A stretch of 64,000 bases of DNA from Tretioscincus oriximinensis. Its lineage: Eukaryota; Chordata; Lepidosauria; Squamata; Gymnophthalmidae. The notes below the pieces were generated by a model, which saw nothing but the letters and a program-made list of their open reading frames with translations, made no database searches and was not told the origin of the DNA. The stretch spans positions 989,489-1,053,488 of the forward strand of contig JAJVDF010000253.1 of NCBI GenBank assembly GCA_022410635.1, in the 5' to 3' direction. Positions 55,190 to 64,000 of this stretch are shown piece after piece (the first letter of the stretch is position 1; each line of letters starts with the position of its first letter). Position numbers and translations under genes: made by a program.

Positions 55190-55712
55190 GAATCATAGAA
55201 TCATAGAATCATAGAGTTGGAACGGACCTCTAGGGTCATCGGGTCCAACCCCCTGCTCGATGCAGGATTCATTAAACCATCCCAGACAGATGACTGTCCA
55301 GTCTCTGTTTTCAGACTTCCAGGGAAGGTGAACTCACCACCCCCTGTGGCAAACTGTTCCACTGGTTTATCACCCTGACTGTTAGGTTTTTTCTGATATC
55401 TAATCTAAATCTACTCCCTTGCAGTTTCATTCCATTGTTTCTAGTCCTTCCATGTGCTAATGAGAACAATGCTGATCCCTCTGCTCTGTGACAGCANTTC
55501 AGATATTTGTAGGCAGCTATCAGGTCTCCTCTCAGTCTTCTCTTTTGCAGACTAAACATCCCTAAATCCTTTAACCGTTCCTCATAGGACATGGTTTCCA
55601 GACCACTCACCATCCTTGTAACTCTCTTTTGTACTTGATCTAGTTTACCAATGTCCTTTTTAAATTGGGCCCCCCAAAACTGAACACAGTATTCCAAGTG
55701 TGGTCAAGTTGT
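55190..55712 (-). mobile_element. CR1 LINE 3' end with ORF2 remnant
   Basis: The minus-strand frame reads [72 protein letters not shown] and NLTVRVINQWNSLPQG, followed by the CR1 3' UTR and three ATCATAGA units (55192-55215). One N and one apparent stop occur. 5'-truncated near 55712. Confidence 0.9.
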
Positions 55713-56379
55713 TGTCCTTCTGCAGATATCAAGATACATCTGGGATGGGCAGTCAATTAGGAAACAATATACCTCTGGAGCCAAACAGGTGGCTTTTTCT
55801 GGAGTTCTCAGTGGGATGCATGGAGCAGGACAGAAGCAGATTGCCAGCTGCTGTCAGGCGTGCATATTTAACCCTTGCAAGACCAATAGGGTAATCCCTA
55901 CAGTCACCAGTTCCATGTGGATTTTTGAGGTAAAATGAAAAGATGGGGGCATTGCACTATGCCAGGTTTATGCCTTCCCATATAGTGCAGAAGGGACCAA
56001 AGAAAGCGTTTGACTTGTATAGTAATCTCTCTTGTGATGCTTATTCTTATGGGCTATAATTGCTGCACTAATATAGAGCTTCTGTGTGCTGCTTTCCCCA
56101 TTTTTATGAAGCGGGAATTGTCGTAAGGCAAGTGCAGCAGTGGCTTATGGGACAAGTCATGTGGCACAGAGAGTACAAGGAAAGGGAACAGGAATCCAGG
56201 AAACAGCATGGAAAATTGGCGAGTGGGGAGGCAATCGCAGTTGGGTTTATTCAGATTTAGAGCGGCCGATAAAACACCTTTTAACTCTTGTCTCACTTTG
56301 TGCCTTTTCTTTGGCCTAAAGTGTGGTGTGGCGTCCTCCATTTTAGAGGTTTGTGTTTCTTTTTAAACTTACCAGATAT
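55713..56379. other. Mostly unremarkable
   Basis: 56090-56170 (GTCGTAAGGCAAGTGCAGCAG, GCTTATGGGACAAGTCATGTGG) is another piece of the CCCAGCATTC repeat family. Confidence 0.4.
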
Positions 56380-57090
56380 CCCAGAGGGAGGGGGGAAGAG
56401 CAGGCCTGGGCAGGGGGGTGGCTTCCTGAATCCCTGTTTGGGAGGGGGCGTGGCTAGAGGAGCCAGCCAATAGGGCCTCGAGTAGCCGGCTGGTCAGCAG
56501 TTAAAAGGGAGGCTGACCAGGGCTAGAGGCCTTTCTGTCAGAGATTTGTGGTGTAGCAAGTTGACAGAGGGGTCCGCTTCTGATCTGCCTCAGAGGGAGG
56601 GGGTGGAAGTGTATGGTGGCCTGAAGGAGTCAAAGCTGAGGCTTGACTTGGGGCTGGAACAAATGAGCCCCAAGATAGCCTAAGATAGTTGTCTGGATGT
56701 AGCCTCTGGGATGGAGCAACAGGCAGGACTCTTGAAATACCATTTGCAGGGAGTCACGAACAGGAGCAGCATATTTTGCTTTCCTCTGTTCGGACTGCCC
56801 AGGTGCATCTGGTGGGCCTCTGTGTGACACAGAATGCTGGACTCGATGGGCTGTGGCCTGATCCAGTATGGCTCTTCTTATGTTCTTATGTTCTTATGAA
56901 GTGACACAGGGCCTGTCTCTTTAAGGATCTGGAAACTAATGTTGCTCTTGCTTGGTGTGTGTGCTTGAGTTAAGCTTACTTGATAAAAGCCGAAGCCTTA
57001 TTATTATAATCTTCTCTCTTTTCCTTATTTGTAAATAATAAACTTGTTATTTCTGTAACAACAAAATATAAGCACGCTACTGGTGGGGGC
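56380..57090 (+). mobile_element. Candidate LTR or promoter unit split by a LINE
   Basis: GGGGGCGTGGCTAGAGG and AGCCAATAGGGCC (CCAAT at about 56466) stand about 35 bases before a TTAAAA box (near 56502). After the LINE insertion (56688-56898) come TTGATAAAAGCC and an AATAAACTTGTTATTTCTG polyadenylation region (57046-57064). TGGTGGGGGCTGTG at 57080 resembles a tRNA-Pro primer-binding site, but imperfectly. An old endogenous retrovirus LTR is one reading. Neither gag/pol nor a second LTR is visible. A retroposed gene promoter is another. Confidence 0.35.
56688..56898 (+). mobile_element. CR1/L3-clade LINE 3' end, 5'-truncated
   Basis: It starts exactly at the ORF2 stop (TAAGATAGTTGTCTGGATGT) and runs through the 3' UTR to three TTCTTATG units. 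Its 210 bases match 54231-54441 almost perfectly. No clear target-site duplication was seen. Confidence 0.85.
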
Positions 57091-57975
57091 TGTGAATAAA
57101 GCCCCAACCGTGAGGTAAACTCTGAGGCATGTGTAGGCCGGAGGATAGTACTGTTGCTCCAAGCAGTCGTGGGTGCTGGCTTGGGCGACAGGGTGGATAT
57201 TGTGGCACCCCTGACTGTGAGGGTCATCGAATAGTAGGGCCCTCAGGTAGGGGTTGCCACAAGTGGCAGCTGCATTCTGTTTCTCAGCCTCTAGTGGCTC
57301 TTGAGAGGTGGTGATGGGAACTTGTCCTTGGGAAGCCGCTTTGAAATGAGGGGACTTTTCCACGTCCTTAACCCCCCCCCCTCTTTTTTTTTCTTTTTTT
57401 TAAATATCCACCTCCTTTCCATCAGAGCCCTAGAGTTTCTTCCATTAGGAGGAATGCCGTTTAGGCAAGTTTCATTATATTATGAGACATTTCTCAGTGC
57501 AAAACGGCAATTTACAGTAGCTCACCTTTACGTTAAATGAGTTCTCATCCCCCCCTGAGTTATTAATAGAATGCCCTTTTCCATTAGCCTTGTCCTTTTC
57601 TAGCTCAGATATCCCTCTCTTCTTACTTGCAGGGAGGACATCAACCTGCAGAGCTTGCATCAAAAGAGCAGAGGTTTGTGATCATCCCGTGAGTGCAGAG
57701 TAGGGCAAAGAAAAGAGATGGCAAAAAGATGAAGAGAAAAGGCCCTCAGCTAGAACAAGGCTTGGGATGTTGTTTTGCATCAGGTCTATGGGGCATCGGG
57801 ATTAGTATTGACTGTGCTGACTGCCAGGGGTTCTCAGGTGTTTCGAAAACATGGTTGACAAATCCANGTTACCTCTGAGGTGACATGTAGTGTGCTCTGA
57901 TCTAGAGTCAGTGGCTCAGCCTCCCCTACAGTTGACTTTCCAACTATAAAGCTGCCCATTCATTAAGATCTCAAG
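57091..57975. other. No firm feature
   Basis: 57091-57320 is GC-richer and could be leader sequence of the LTR candidate. 57375-57400 is a pyrimidine run. The remainder shows nothing I recognise. Confidence 0.4.
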
Positions 57976-58290
57976 GTGAAGAAGGAGAAAGAGGAGGAGA
58001 AGAAGGTAAAGAAAAAGAAGACTCTGGTTTTTATACCCCAGGCTTCTCACCTGAAGGGACTCAGAGAAGTTTACAATTTTAATTTTTGCCTGAAAGCTTA
58101 CATCTATTCTTTCTCCCCCACCAGACTAGTGGTGATACTCATCTATCTACTTGAAATGTAGATTGCAAATCTACTTTCTTATGAATAGCTGAGTTAGCTA
58201 GAGCTAAAGCCAGTAGAGGGCACTCATCCCTGTCTGTGGATGTTAAAGGGCCTTGAGAACGAATCTTTCAGTTGAAAGACTGTTAACGAC
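57976..58290 (-). repeat. tRNA-derived SINE, inverted, full-length
   Basis: An (AAG)n-rich tail is followed by GGTTTTTATACCCCAGGCTT, CACCTGAAGGGACTCAGAG, CTTACATCTATTCTTTCTCC, GAATAGCTGAGTTAGCTAGA, AGTAGAGGGCACTCATCCC and the decayed head near 58260-58290 (CTTTCAGTTGAAAGACTG). Confidence 0.75.
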
Positions 58291-58661
58291 TGTGCCGTTC
58301 TTTCAGTGAGTACATTGCTGAACTTGCATGAACACACAGGTCAAATTCTTCCTGATGTGGGTACCATCATGCTAAAAGTTCCTTGTGGGGAGGCAGCCAT
58401 GGACAATGCATCCCAACTCCAACTTCATTCAAGGAACCATGAACCTAACATAGAGATCATGCCAATGTTTTTTTAATAAAGGATGGATGGGCGATAAGCT
58501 GTCCAACCCTCCTGCTTTTGGGGGTGTAGCTTCCCTGGAGTTTTGAAGAACAAAGCGAGTGTCCAAGCTTTCCATAAGCCGAGCAGAAAAAAAGAAATGA
58601 AAAGACTTCAAAAGAGATCTGCTCCCTCATACGTAGGCTGCACTGACAACGTCAATACAAA

Positions 58662-58767
58662 TTGTTAGTCAAGCTATCCTGTGGAGGAGGGAGTGACGGC
58701 TGAAATGTGAAGCAAAAAGCTCAGCCCATAACAGGCCAAGTTGACAAAACCTGGAAACGAGATTTGT
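58662..58767 (+). repeat. Local direct repeat, left copy
   Basis: TTGTTAGTCAAGCTATCCTG, GAGGGAGTGACGGCTGAAAT, AAAAAGCTCAGCCCATAACA and GGCCAAGTTGACAAAACCTG. The right copy is at 59354-59458, about 90% alike by eye. The 586 bases between them have no recognised repeat. Confidence 0.85.
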
Positions 58768-59353
58768 CATTGATTCTTTGTCGACTTGACACTGAAAGGT
58801 GAAATTGAAGAGCCCTGTGTGGGAGAAATGCCTGCAAAGCACCGAGGGATGCCAAATGGGTTTTGGATAGGGACAGGGGAAATTGGTTCCGTTTTCAACT
58901 ATTTTATTTATTTGCCTGTTTTTCCTTCCCATGGGAGATGCTTTATAGCGGGCCCCAAATTAGCAGACATCAAGCTGTGCTTCACAATAAAATTGTTATG
59001 ATCTGGGATAAGGAAACAGGAGCAACAAAAGGACAGTCCTTAGGTCAACCAAGTGCTCAGACCTCTGGGACCCATCCCCAGGTGGGACACTGCCAATTTG
59101 TTTTCACTTCTTTTTGCAGAAGCATTCCTGTTCCTCCCTCAGGAGCAGGAAGTAGGAAAGCTATATTCTAACCTTTCTTTGTTCTGCATGCCTGGTTGTC
59201 CTTCCTCGCACTGTGACTGGGTGAAAACATGTCATGTGACATGCAGAACACAGGTGGCTTGGAATACATTATTTGCATTTTCTGCAGGACGAGAATGATT
59301 AAGGACTGATTAAAAGCACACAAAGCAGGTTTAAGGTCAAGGATGTTTTGTGT

Positions 59354-59458
59354 TTGTTAGTCAAGCTATTCGGTGGAAGAGGGAGTGACGGTTGAAATGC
59401 AAAGCAAAAAGCTCAGCCCATAACAGGCCAAGTTGACAAAACTTGGAACGAGATTTGT
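59354..59458 (+). repeat. Local direct repeat, right copy
   Basis: TTGTTAGTCAAGCTATTCGG, GAGGGAGTGACGGTTGAAAT and GGCCAAGTTGACAAAACTTG match the copy at 58662 in the same orientation. Confidence 0.85.
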
Positions 59459-59577
59459 TCTTGGCTGATTGGTTAGACTGTTTCCCAGTCCAAGTGCAAA
59501 CAGGTCCTTACATGCATATAATGTATCATTGTTTTCCTTTCTAGGGCACATTTCCTGGACTGAAATGGAAGATCTAC

Positions 59578-59900
59578 GCTGCAGGCACACATACTACCTA
59601 CTGTGATGGTAGTAATATCACGATGTTTCCATTTCACATGTTAATGGAGTTTTCACAATACAGCCGGAAAAAAGCTCCTATGCCCTACCATATTCTTTAG
59701 CTGATGTTTTGCAAAATTGCCATGCCTGCAGCTGGGGAGGTGAGAAGTCTTCCTTTGTTCTGCTCCTTAATGATATTATGCCAGGAAGAATCACTGGCTG
59801 AGCATGCTCAGTATTTACTTCCTGGTTTGTTGTCTCACATGCTAGCACAGAATCGCTGGCTGAGCATGCTCAGCATTTACTTCCTGGTTAGTTGTCTTGC
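59578..59900 (+). repeat. Unclassified repeat with internal ~70-bp duplication
   Basis: GCAGGCACACATACTACCTA, CAATACAGCCGGAAAAAAGC, TGATGTTTTGCAAAATTGCC and CTGAGCATGCTCAGTATTTA share order with 63622-63904. Only this copy has the end block doubled (GAATCACTGGCTGAGCATGC at 59789 and GAATCGCTGGCTGAGCATGC at 59850, each followed by TTTACTTCCTGG). Confidence 0.7.
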
Positions 59901-60535
59901 TAATTCCACACAGTTTTACATGTACGTGTTTAGGCTGCATTCCACAATTGTAATCTTTCATGTGTCTGTATCCTTTAAAAGTCCTGTCTTATACAAGAAC
60001 AATCAAGACAATTTGTTTTGCTCTGTGCTCACTTCTTTTCATATTTTTGTCAGTGATAATTTCAGGATATTCATGTTTCATTGTAGAATTTTTTCATGGT
60101 TGGGGTGGGTGGGAGGCTGGGAAAACTTTCTTTCCTTCCATTTCTGTATTCTTATAGTCTCTGACAAATGCTGCTGGAAGCACTGGAGGGACTAATACCT
60201 CATTTGGGGGAAAATGTGGAAAGAAGGGAATCTTTTTTTATGGAGAGACTGAACATTGTTCGGCAAAGTGGAAATCAGAGAAGCCTTTGAACAGGCTGCC
60301 AGATCTTTTTCTATTTGAGACCCATCAGTTTTTGGACAAATGACAGAGCATTTGCATATGGACAGTGAAAAAATAGTAATAACGAAAATGCATATGAACA
60401 GCAGAGCGTGTGTTCTATTGGCAACCATTTCCTCTTCAACATAAAACCTTCAGTTGACAACATTTACATCAGGGTCTCTGAGTAAGCTGTGCAGAAATTC
60501 TAGCACGGACTAGAACGTACGCAGCATGAACATTC

Positions 60536-60604
60536 CTAGGAAAAGTTATGAAAGTTAACTAGGAAAAGTTATGAAAGTTAACTAGGAAAAGTTATGAAAG
60601 TTAA
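60536..60604 (+). repeat. 23-bp tandem repeat, three copies
   Basis: A unit starting CTAGGAAAAGTTATG and ending AAAGTTAA is repeated three times without change. It leads directly into ACGAAAGCTGATGC, the inner part of the unclassified GAAGAAGTAGAC repeat, so the unit may be an expansion of that repeat's own sequence. Confidence 0.95.
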
Positions 60605-60705
60605 CTACGAAAGCTGATGCTGTTGCCATTTTGCTTGTTATTCTCTATGGTGCTATGGGTCCCTCCCTAGCTAAAAATTCTGTATCCAGATTAACATTGC
60701 TGCTT
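60605..60705 (+). repeat. Unclassified GAAGAAGTAGAC repeat, partial
   Basis: CTACGAAAGCTGATGCTGTT, CTCTATGGTGCTATGGGTCC, CCTAGCTAAAAATTCTG and CAGATTAACATTGCTGC. Confidence 0.55.
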
Positions 60706-60769
60706 TTATGAATTATCCAGAACTGTGCTGGTTATCCAGGAGGGCTACAGGAATTTGGGATTCCAGCTT

Positions 60770-60925
60770 CACCCTGAAGAGAATGGAGAAGGCAAGACCA
60801 TCACAACATAGTGGGGAAGACAGAATGTAAGGCTTCAGGGGGGAAATGGGCATGAAAGTCGCTTTGAGTCCCTTCGTGCGAGGATAACAGGATATAAAAA
60901 CCCAGTTCTTCTTCTTCTTCTTGTT
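60770..60925 (+). repeat. tRNA-derived SINE, 3' half
   Basis: ATCACAACATAGTGGGGAAG, ACAGAATGTAAGGCTTCAGG, GTCGCTTTGAGTCCCTTCGT and ATATAAAAACCCAG are the SINE 3' body. The (TTC) tail has grown into the long pyrimidine tract. Confidence 0.75.
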
Positions 60926-61398
60926 CTTTTTCTTGTTCTTTTTCTTCTTCTCCATTTCCGTCTCCATCTCCATCATCTCTTTCTTCTCCTTCTTCTCCTC
61001 CATTTCTTCTTGTTGTTCTTCTTCTTGTTCTTCTTCTTGTTCTCCATCTCCATCATCTCCATCATCTCCATCATCTCCATCATCTCCATCATCTCCATCA
61101 TCTCCATCATCTCCATCTTCTCCATCTTCTCCCTTTTCCCTTTTCCCTTTTCCCTTTTCCCTTTTCCCTTTTCCCTTTTCCCTTTTCCCTTTTCCCTTTT
61201 CCCTTTTCCCTTTTCCCTTTTCCCTTTTCCCTTTTCCCTTTTCCNTTCTCCCTTCTCCCTTCTCCCTTCTCCCTTCTCCCTTTTTTCCTTTTCCTTTTCC
61301 TTTTCCTTTTCCTTCTCCTTCTCCTTCTTTTTCTCCTTCTCCTCCTCCTCCTCCTCCTCCTCCTTTTCCTTCACCTTCTTGTTCTCCTCCTCCTTCAT
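60908..61398. repeat. 490-bp pyrimidine tract with (CCCTTTT)n core
   Basis: Almost pure C/T on the plus strand: TTC and TTG units, then nine-base ATCTCCATC units (61040-61127), about 16 uninterrupted CCCTTTT heptamers (61131-61243), about five TTCTCCC heptamers, then TTTTCC and CTCCTC units. It began as a SINE tail. Long open frames here are artefacts of the repeat. Confidence 0.95.
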
Positions 61399-63621
61399 GG
61401 AGTACAAGGTAATAAGTTCAAATACTAAACAGTACAGAAGACGTAGCAAGAGATTGTGAGCCCAGGTGGACAGACTGAAGATATGTTGTTATAAGTTGTT
61501 TTGAATACATTTGGAATTCATTATAATAACCAAGTCAGTTGCTTGGTGTCAGTCCACTGTTTGGTACTATTTCTCTTTTTTATTCTCCTATTTCTTAAGC
61601 ATATCCAAGTGCTGTTGGTAGGCCACCGTGTGAGACAAGGTGCTGGGAAGAAAATCCATCTCTGAAAAGGGCTCTTAAAGAGTTAGCTGTGTTCCCTCAG
61701 CACATTCATTTGGGTTTAGGAAGCCCCCAGAGGATTTTCTATCTGAATCCTTCTTGAACTGGATTAACTCTGAACATTGGGTTTATGATGCAGTGAATCA
61801 AACACTTAACTCCTTTAGTATTTGGCACATCTCCACTTAAAACGTACGATACTTTTAAGCATCATAAAGATTACCTGGCTGTGAATTGGCACTATACCAA
61901 TGTTCTTGGAGTCAGTTTCACGATGTGTAAAATTTTGCGTTTAGCTCCTTGCTTGGTTTTAGTGTTGGCACATCACCAAAGCAAGCCGCTGAGCACCATA
62001 ACTGTATCAGTAGATCATGGCTAAGGTCTATCTAATGCTACACTCTGTTTCCTGCAGCAATAAGTTTATTTGAGAGATTTTAGGTCACTACAGCCTTTTG
62101 TTGGTGTTGAGCATTCCTATCATGCCTATATATATTTCCTGGAGTCACAACTGTCCTTGCAATATTTGAACAATACTTAGATGTGTTTGTGTATCCGTCT
62201 GGATGGATGGATGAATGTATGCAGGTGTGTGTTATTTCTTTTAAAAACACATCCATTTTAATTAAATTAAATCAAATTTCGAATTATTTACACAGCAATT
62301 AAAAACAGAATAGTCCATAATGTGAACTGAACATCTTTCTGCTTCATCTTTCTACAGAGATATTGGGCCAAGTGCTTGTTAGCATTGGTTGTAACTGGTG
62401 AAAACTGAACCTGAATGGAGCAAACCATAATAAACTAAGGGTAATCCACTTTAGTTTGCTTGATTTGCATGTAACCTAACCCTTGTTCATAGGGTTCAAA
62501 CTCCCAAATTACTACATTTCAGTTTATGCTCATCCCTAGACATAACCTTTGGACCACAATTTACACATCCTAGATACCGTCTTCGTCATTTGCTATTGCC
62601 ATAGCTAAGCCAATAATGTTCTTTTCAGACCTCAAGGTAGCATTCACCTCTTGGTTGGGAGTCGCTTCTGAGGCTACAGATTTTTATTCTGGGTTGTTTG
62701 AAGTGTCTATAAAAGTTTAAAGTATGTGCAAATTTAAAATGTAAGCCTCTCCTTCTGCTCACTCAAACAAGNCCATTTTTTNNNNAAAAAAATCCCATAA
62801 AATAAAACAGAATGGGATCACAAGCAGCATATGCACCAAATAAAAAAATCCTGGCAGCTGAAGTTTCTAATTGAATACATTTTCCCTAGCCAGCTCTTGT
62901 ACATTTCATCCCCAAATTTCAGGCTTCTATTTTCAGTCTAGAAAGCAGAAGCNGAAAGAGAAGCTTGCCCTAAAAATTCGCTCATCGGAATAAGGAGACC
63001 ATATGTGTTCAGAGATATTAAGAGTCTGTCTCCAACCTTTCCATGGAAAAGTGAAACTGCCATGCAACTCAAAAACTTTCTTTTTCTTTCTGTGCCTTTT
63101 TTTTCTTTTGCTAATTGGAAGTTTGTGATTGATTTTTATAACTTAAAACATGAAAAGTTTGTCGGCTGTGTAAAACAGAGCAATGGTTTGGCAGAGACAA
63201 TTTCCCTGGGGCCAGATTGTCAGTCCTGAATGCCTGCAGAGAGAAATGTGGATGGATGTCATTCTTCTGTTGGAAACGCATGTTATAAAGGGATATCCAA
63301 AGAGCCTTCCAAAAATGGATGCCGATTGGATGAACTTTTTAAATCTCTTCACCGGAATGAGACTTTATCACAGCTCAGAAGCAGCAATAACGTCTCATAT
63401 TGTGGAGCCCTCTCGAGGTTCCAAAGTGCCCTAGAGTTGGGTCCTTATCCTACATCTAACCCACCTTTCCTACCCTAAAATATTTATGAGAGAAGGAGGA
63501 GCAATCTTGGATGTGAACAAACCCACTTACAAACTGTAATCTTTATCATAAAAGGGTTTTATTTACAGGGTCTGTAAAAATAGAAAATGAAACATATTGG
63601 AAGCAAAATGATTCTAAATTC
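61399..63621. other. Unique sequence, no gene recognised
   Basis: I saw no repeat family except AT-rich runs near 62250 and 62780. Small open frames near 63000-63480 lack motifs. Confidence 0.4.
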
Positions 63622-63904
63622 AGGCTGCAGGCACATGAGATTTTCCTACAGGAATGTTAGCAATATCATGATTCTTCTGTTCCACAAGCCAGTACATTTT
63701 GCAAATCACCCAAAGTGTTTGCAATGCACCCGGAAAAAATCCTTTGCTGATGTTTTCCGAAATGGCCATGCTTGCAGCCATGGAGGGGAGAAGCCTTCCT
63801 TGGGCCCACAATTCTTAATGAGATTAGCAGGATGCCTTGAGAAGACGCTAGCACAAAACAGTGCAGAATCACATATTGAGCATGCTCAGCATTTACTTCC
63901 TGAT
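63622..63904 (+). repeat. Unclassified repeat (second copy of the 59578 family)
   Basis: GCTGCAGGCACATGAGATTT, CACCCGGAAAAAATCC, GATGTTTTCCGAAATGGCCA and TGAGCATGCTCAGCATTTAC. It has a single end block and passes directly into (GAA)n. Confidence 0.7.
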
Positions 63905-63906
63905 TA

Positions 63907-64000
63907 GAAGAAGAAGAAGAAGAAGAAGAAGAAGAAGAAGAAGAAGAAGAAGAAGAAGAAGAAGAAGAAGAAGAAGAAGAAGAAGAAGAAGAAGAAGAAG
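63907..64000. repeat. (GAA)n microsatellite, runs off the window
   Basis: About 31 uninterrupted GAA units to the last base. True length unknown. Confidence 0.98.

Noticed and set aside
61131..61243. Possible interstitial telomere repeat
   Set aside because: The unit is CCCTTTT, not CCCTAA, so it is not vertebrate telomeric sequence.
61010..61459. Serine/phenylalanine or lysine/glutamate-rich open frames
   Set aside because: Translations of the pyrimidine microsatellite.

Overview
This window looks like non-coding nuclear DNA from a squamate reptile, most likely a lizard. The case rests on its mix of interspersed repeats: CR1 3' ends carrying the (ATCATAGA)-type terminal repeat, a second CR1/L3-clade LINE ending in (TTCTTATG)n, many L2-clade LINE 3' ends, a 5'-truncated L1, tRNA-derived SINEs resembling Sauria SINEs, and very frequent microsatellites. 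Scattered single Ns and one 364-base gap mark it as draft assembly. No bacterial-type gene, operon, CRISPR array or rRNA is present. I assigned repeat names by eye from recognised motifs, not by a library search.

Only one place looks like part of a host gene. A CpG island runs from about 12.1 to 14.1 kb and is interrupted by the gap at 13617-13980. On its minus strand lies a short first coding exon: an ATG, a hydrophobic signal-peptide-like stretch of 18 codons, then a GT splice donor. If real, this gene runs leftwards, and at least 12.9 kb of its first intron fills the left end of the window. The 50 kb to the right would then be upstream or intergenic DNA. I cannot name the gene from 18 residues.

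Region by region: 1-12 kb holds the putative intron, with SINEs, an L3-type LINE end, copies of an unclassified short repeat with TIR-like ends, a minus-strand LTR-like unit near 7.1-7.4 kb and a MITE near 10 kb. 12.1-14.1 kb is the promoter island. 14-28 kb carries fold-back elements (15.1, 17.2-17.8 and 19.6 kb), CR1, L2 and SINE fragments. 28.7-30.6 kb is a nested structure: a short tandem array split by an L1, which is itself split by a 106-bp element. 31-46 kb has long microsatellites, L2 and CR1 ends, and an inverted repeat with two 74-bp arms (39966-40531). 46-57 kb has further palindromes (46.5, 47.3 and 49.3 kb), the longest LINE open reading frame (53.65-54.23 kb), a SINE nested in a SINE and a candidate LTR. 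57-64 kb has SINEs, local duplications, a long pyrimidine tract with a (CCCTTTT)n core and a terminal (GAA)n.

The most interesting content is the set of palindromic, non-autonomous elements. At least three structurally distinct groups can be read directly. One has five full copies and one half copy sharing a GGTAACCC-like end. One is the CCTGTCCCCACTGAG family, with a complete 176-bp hairpin. Single fold-backs lie at 19.6 and 49.3 kb. None shows a transposase in this window.
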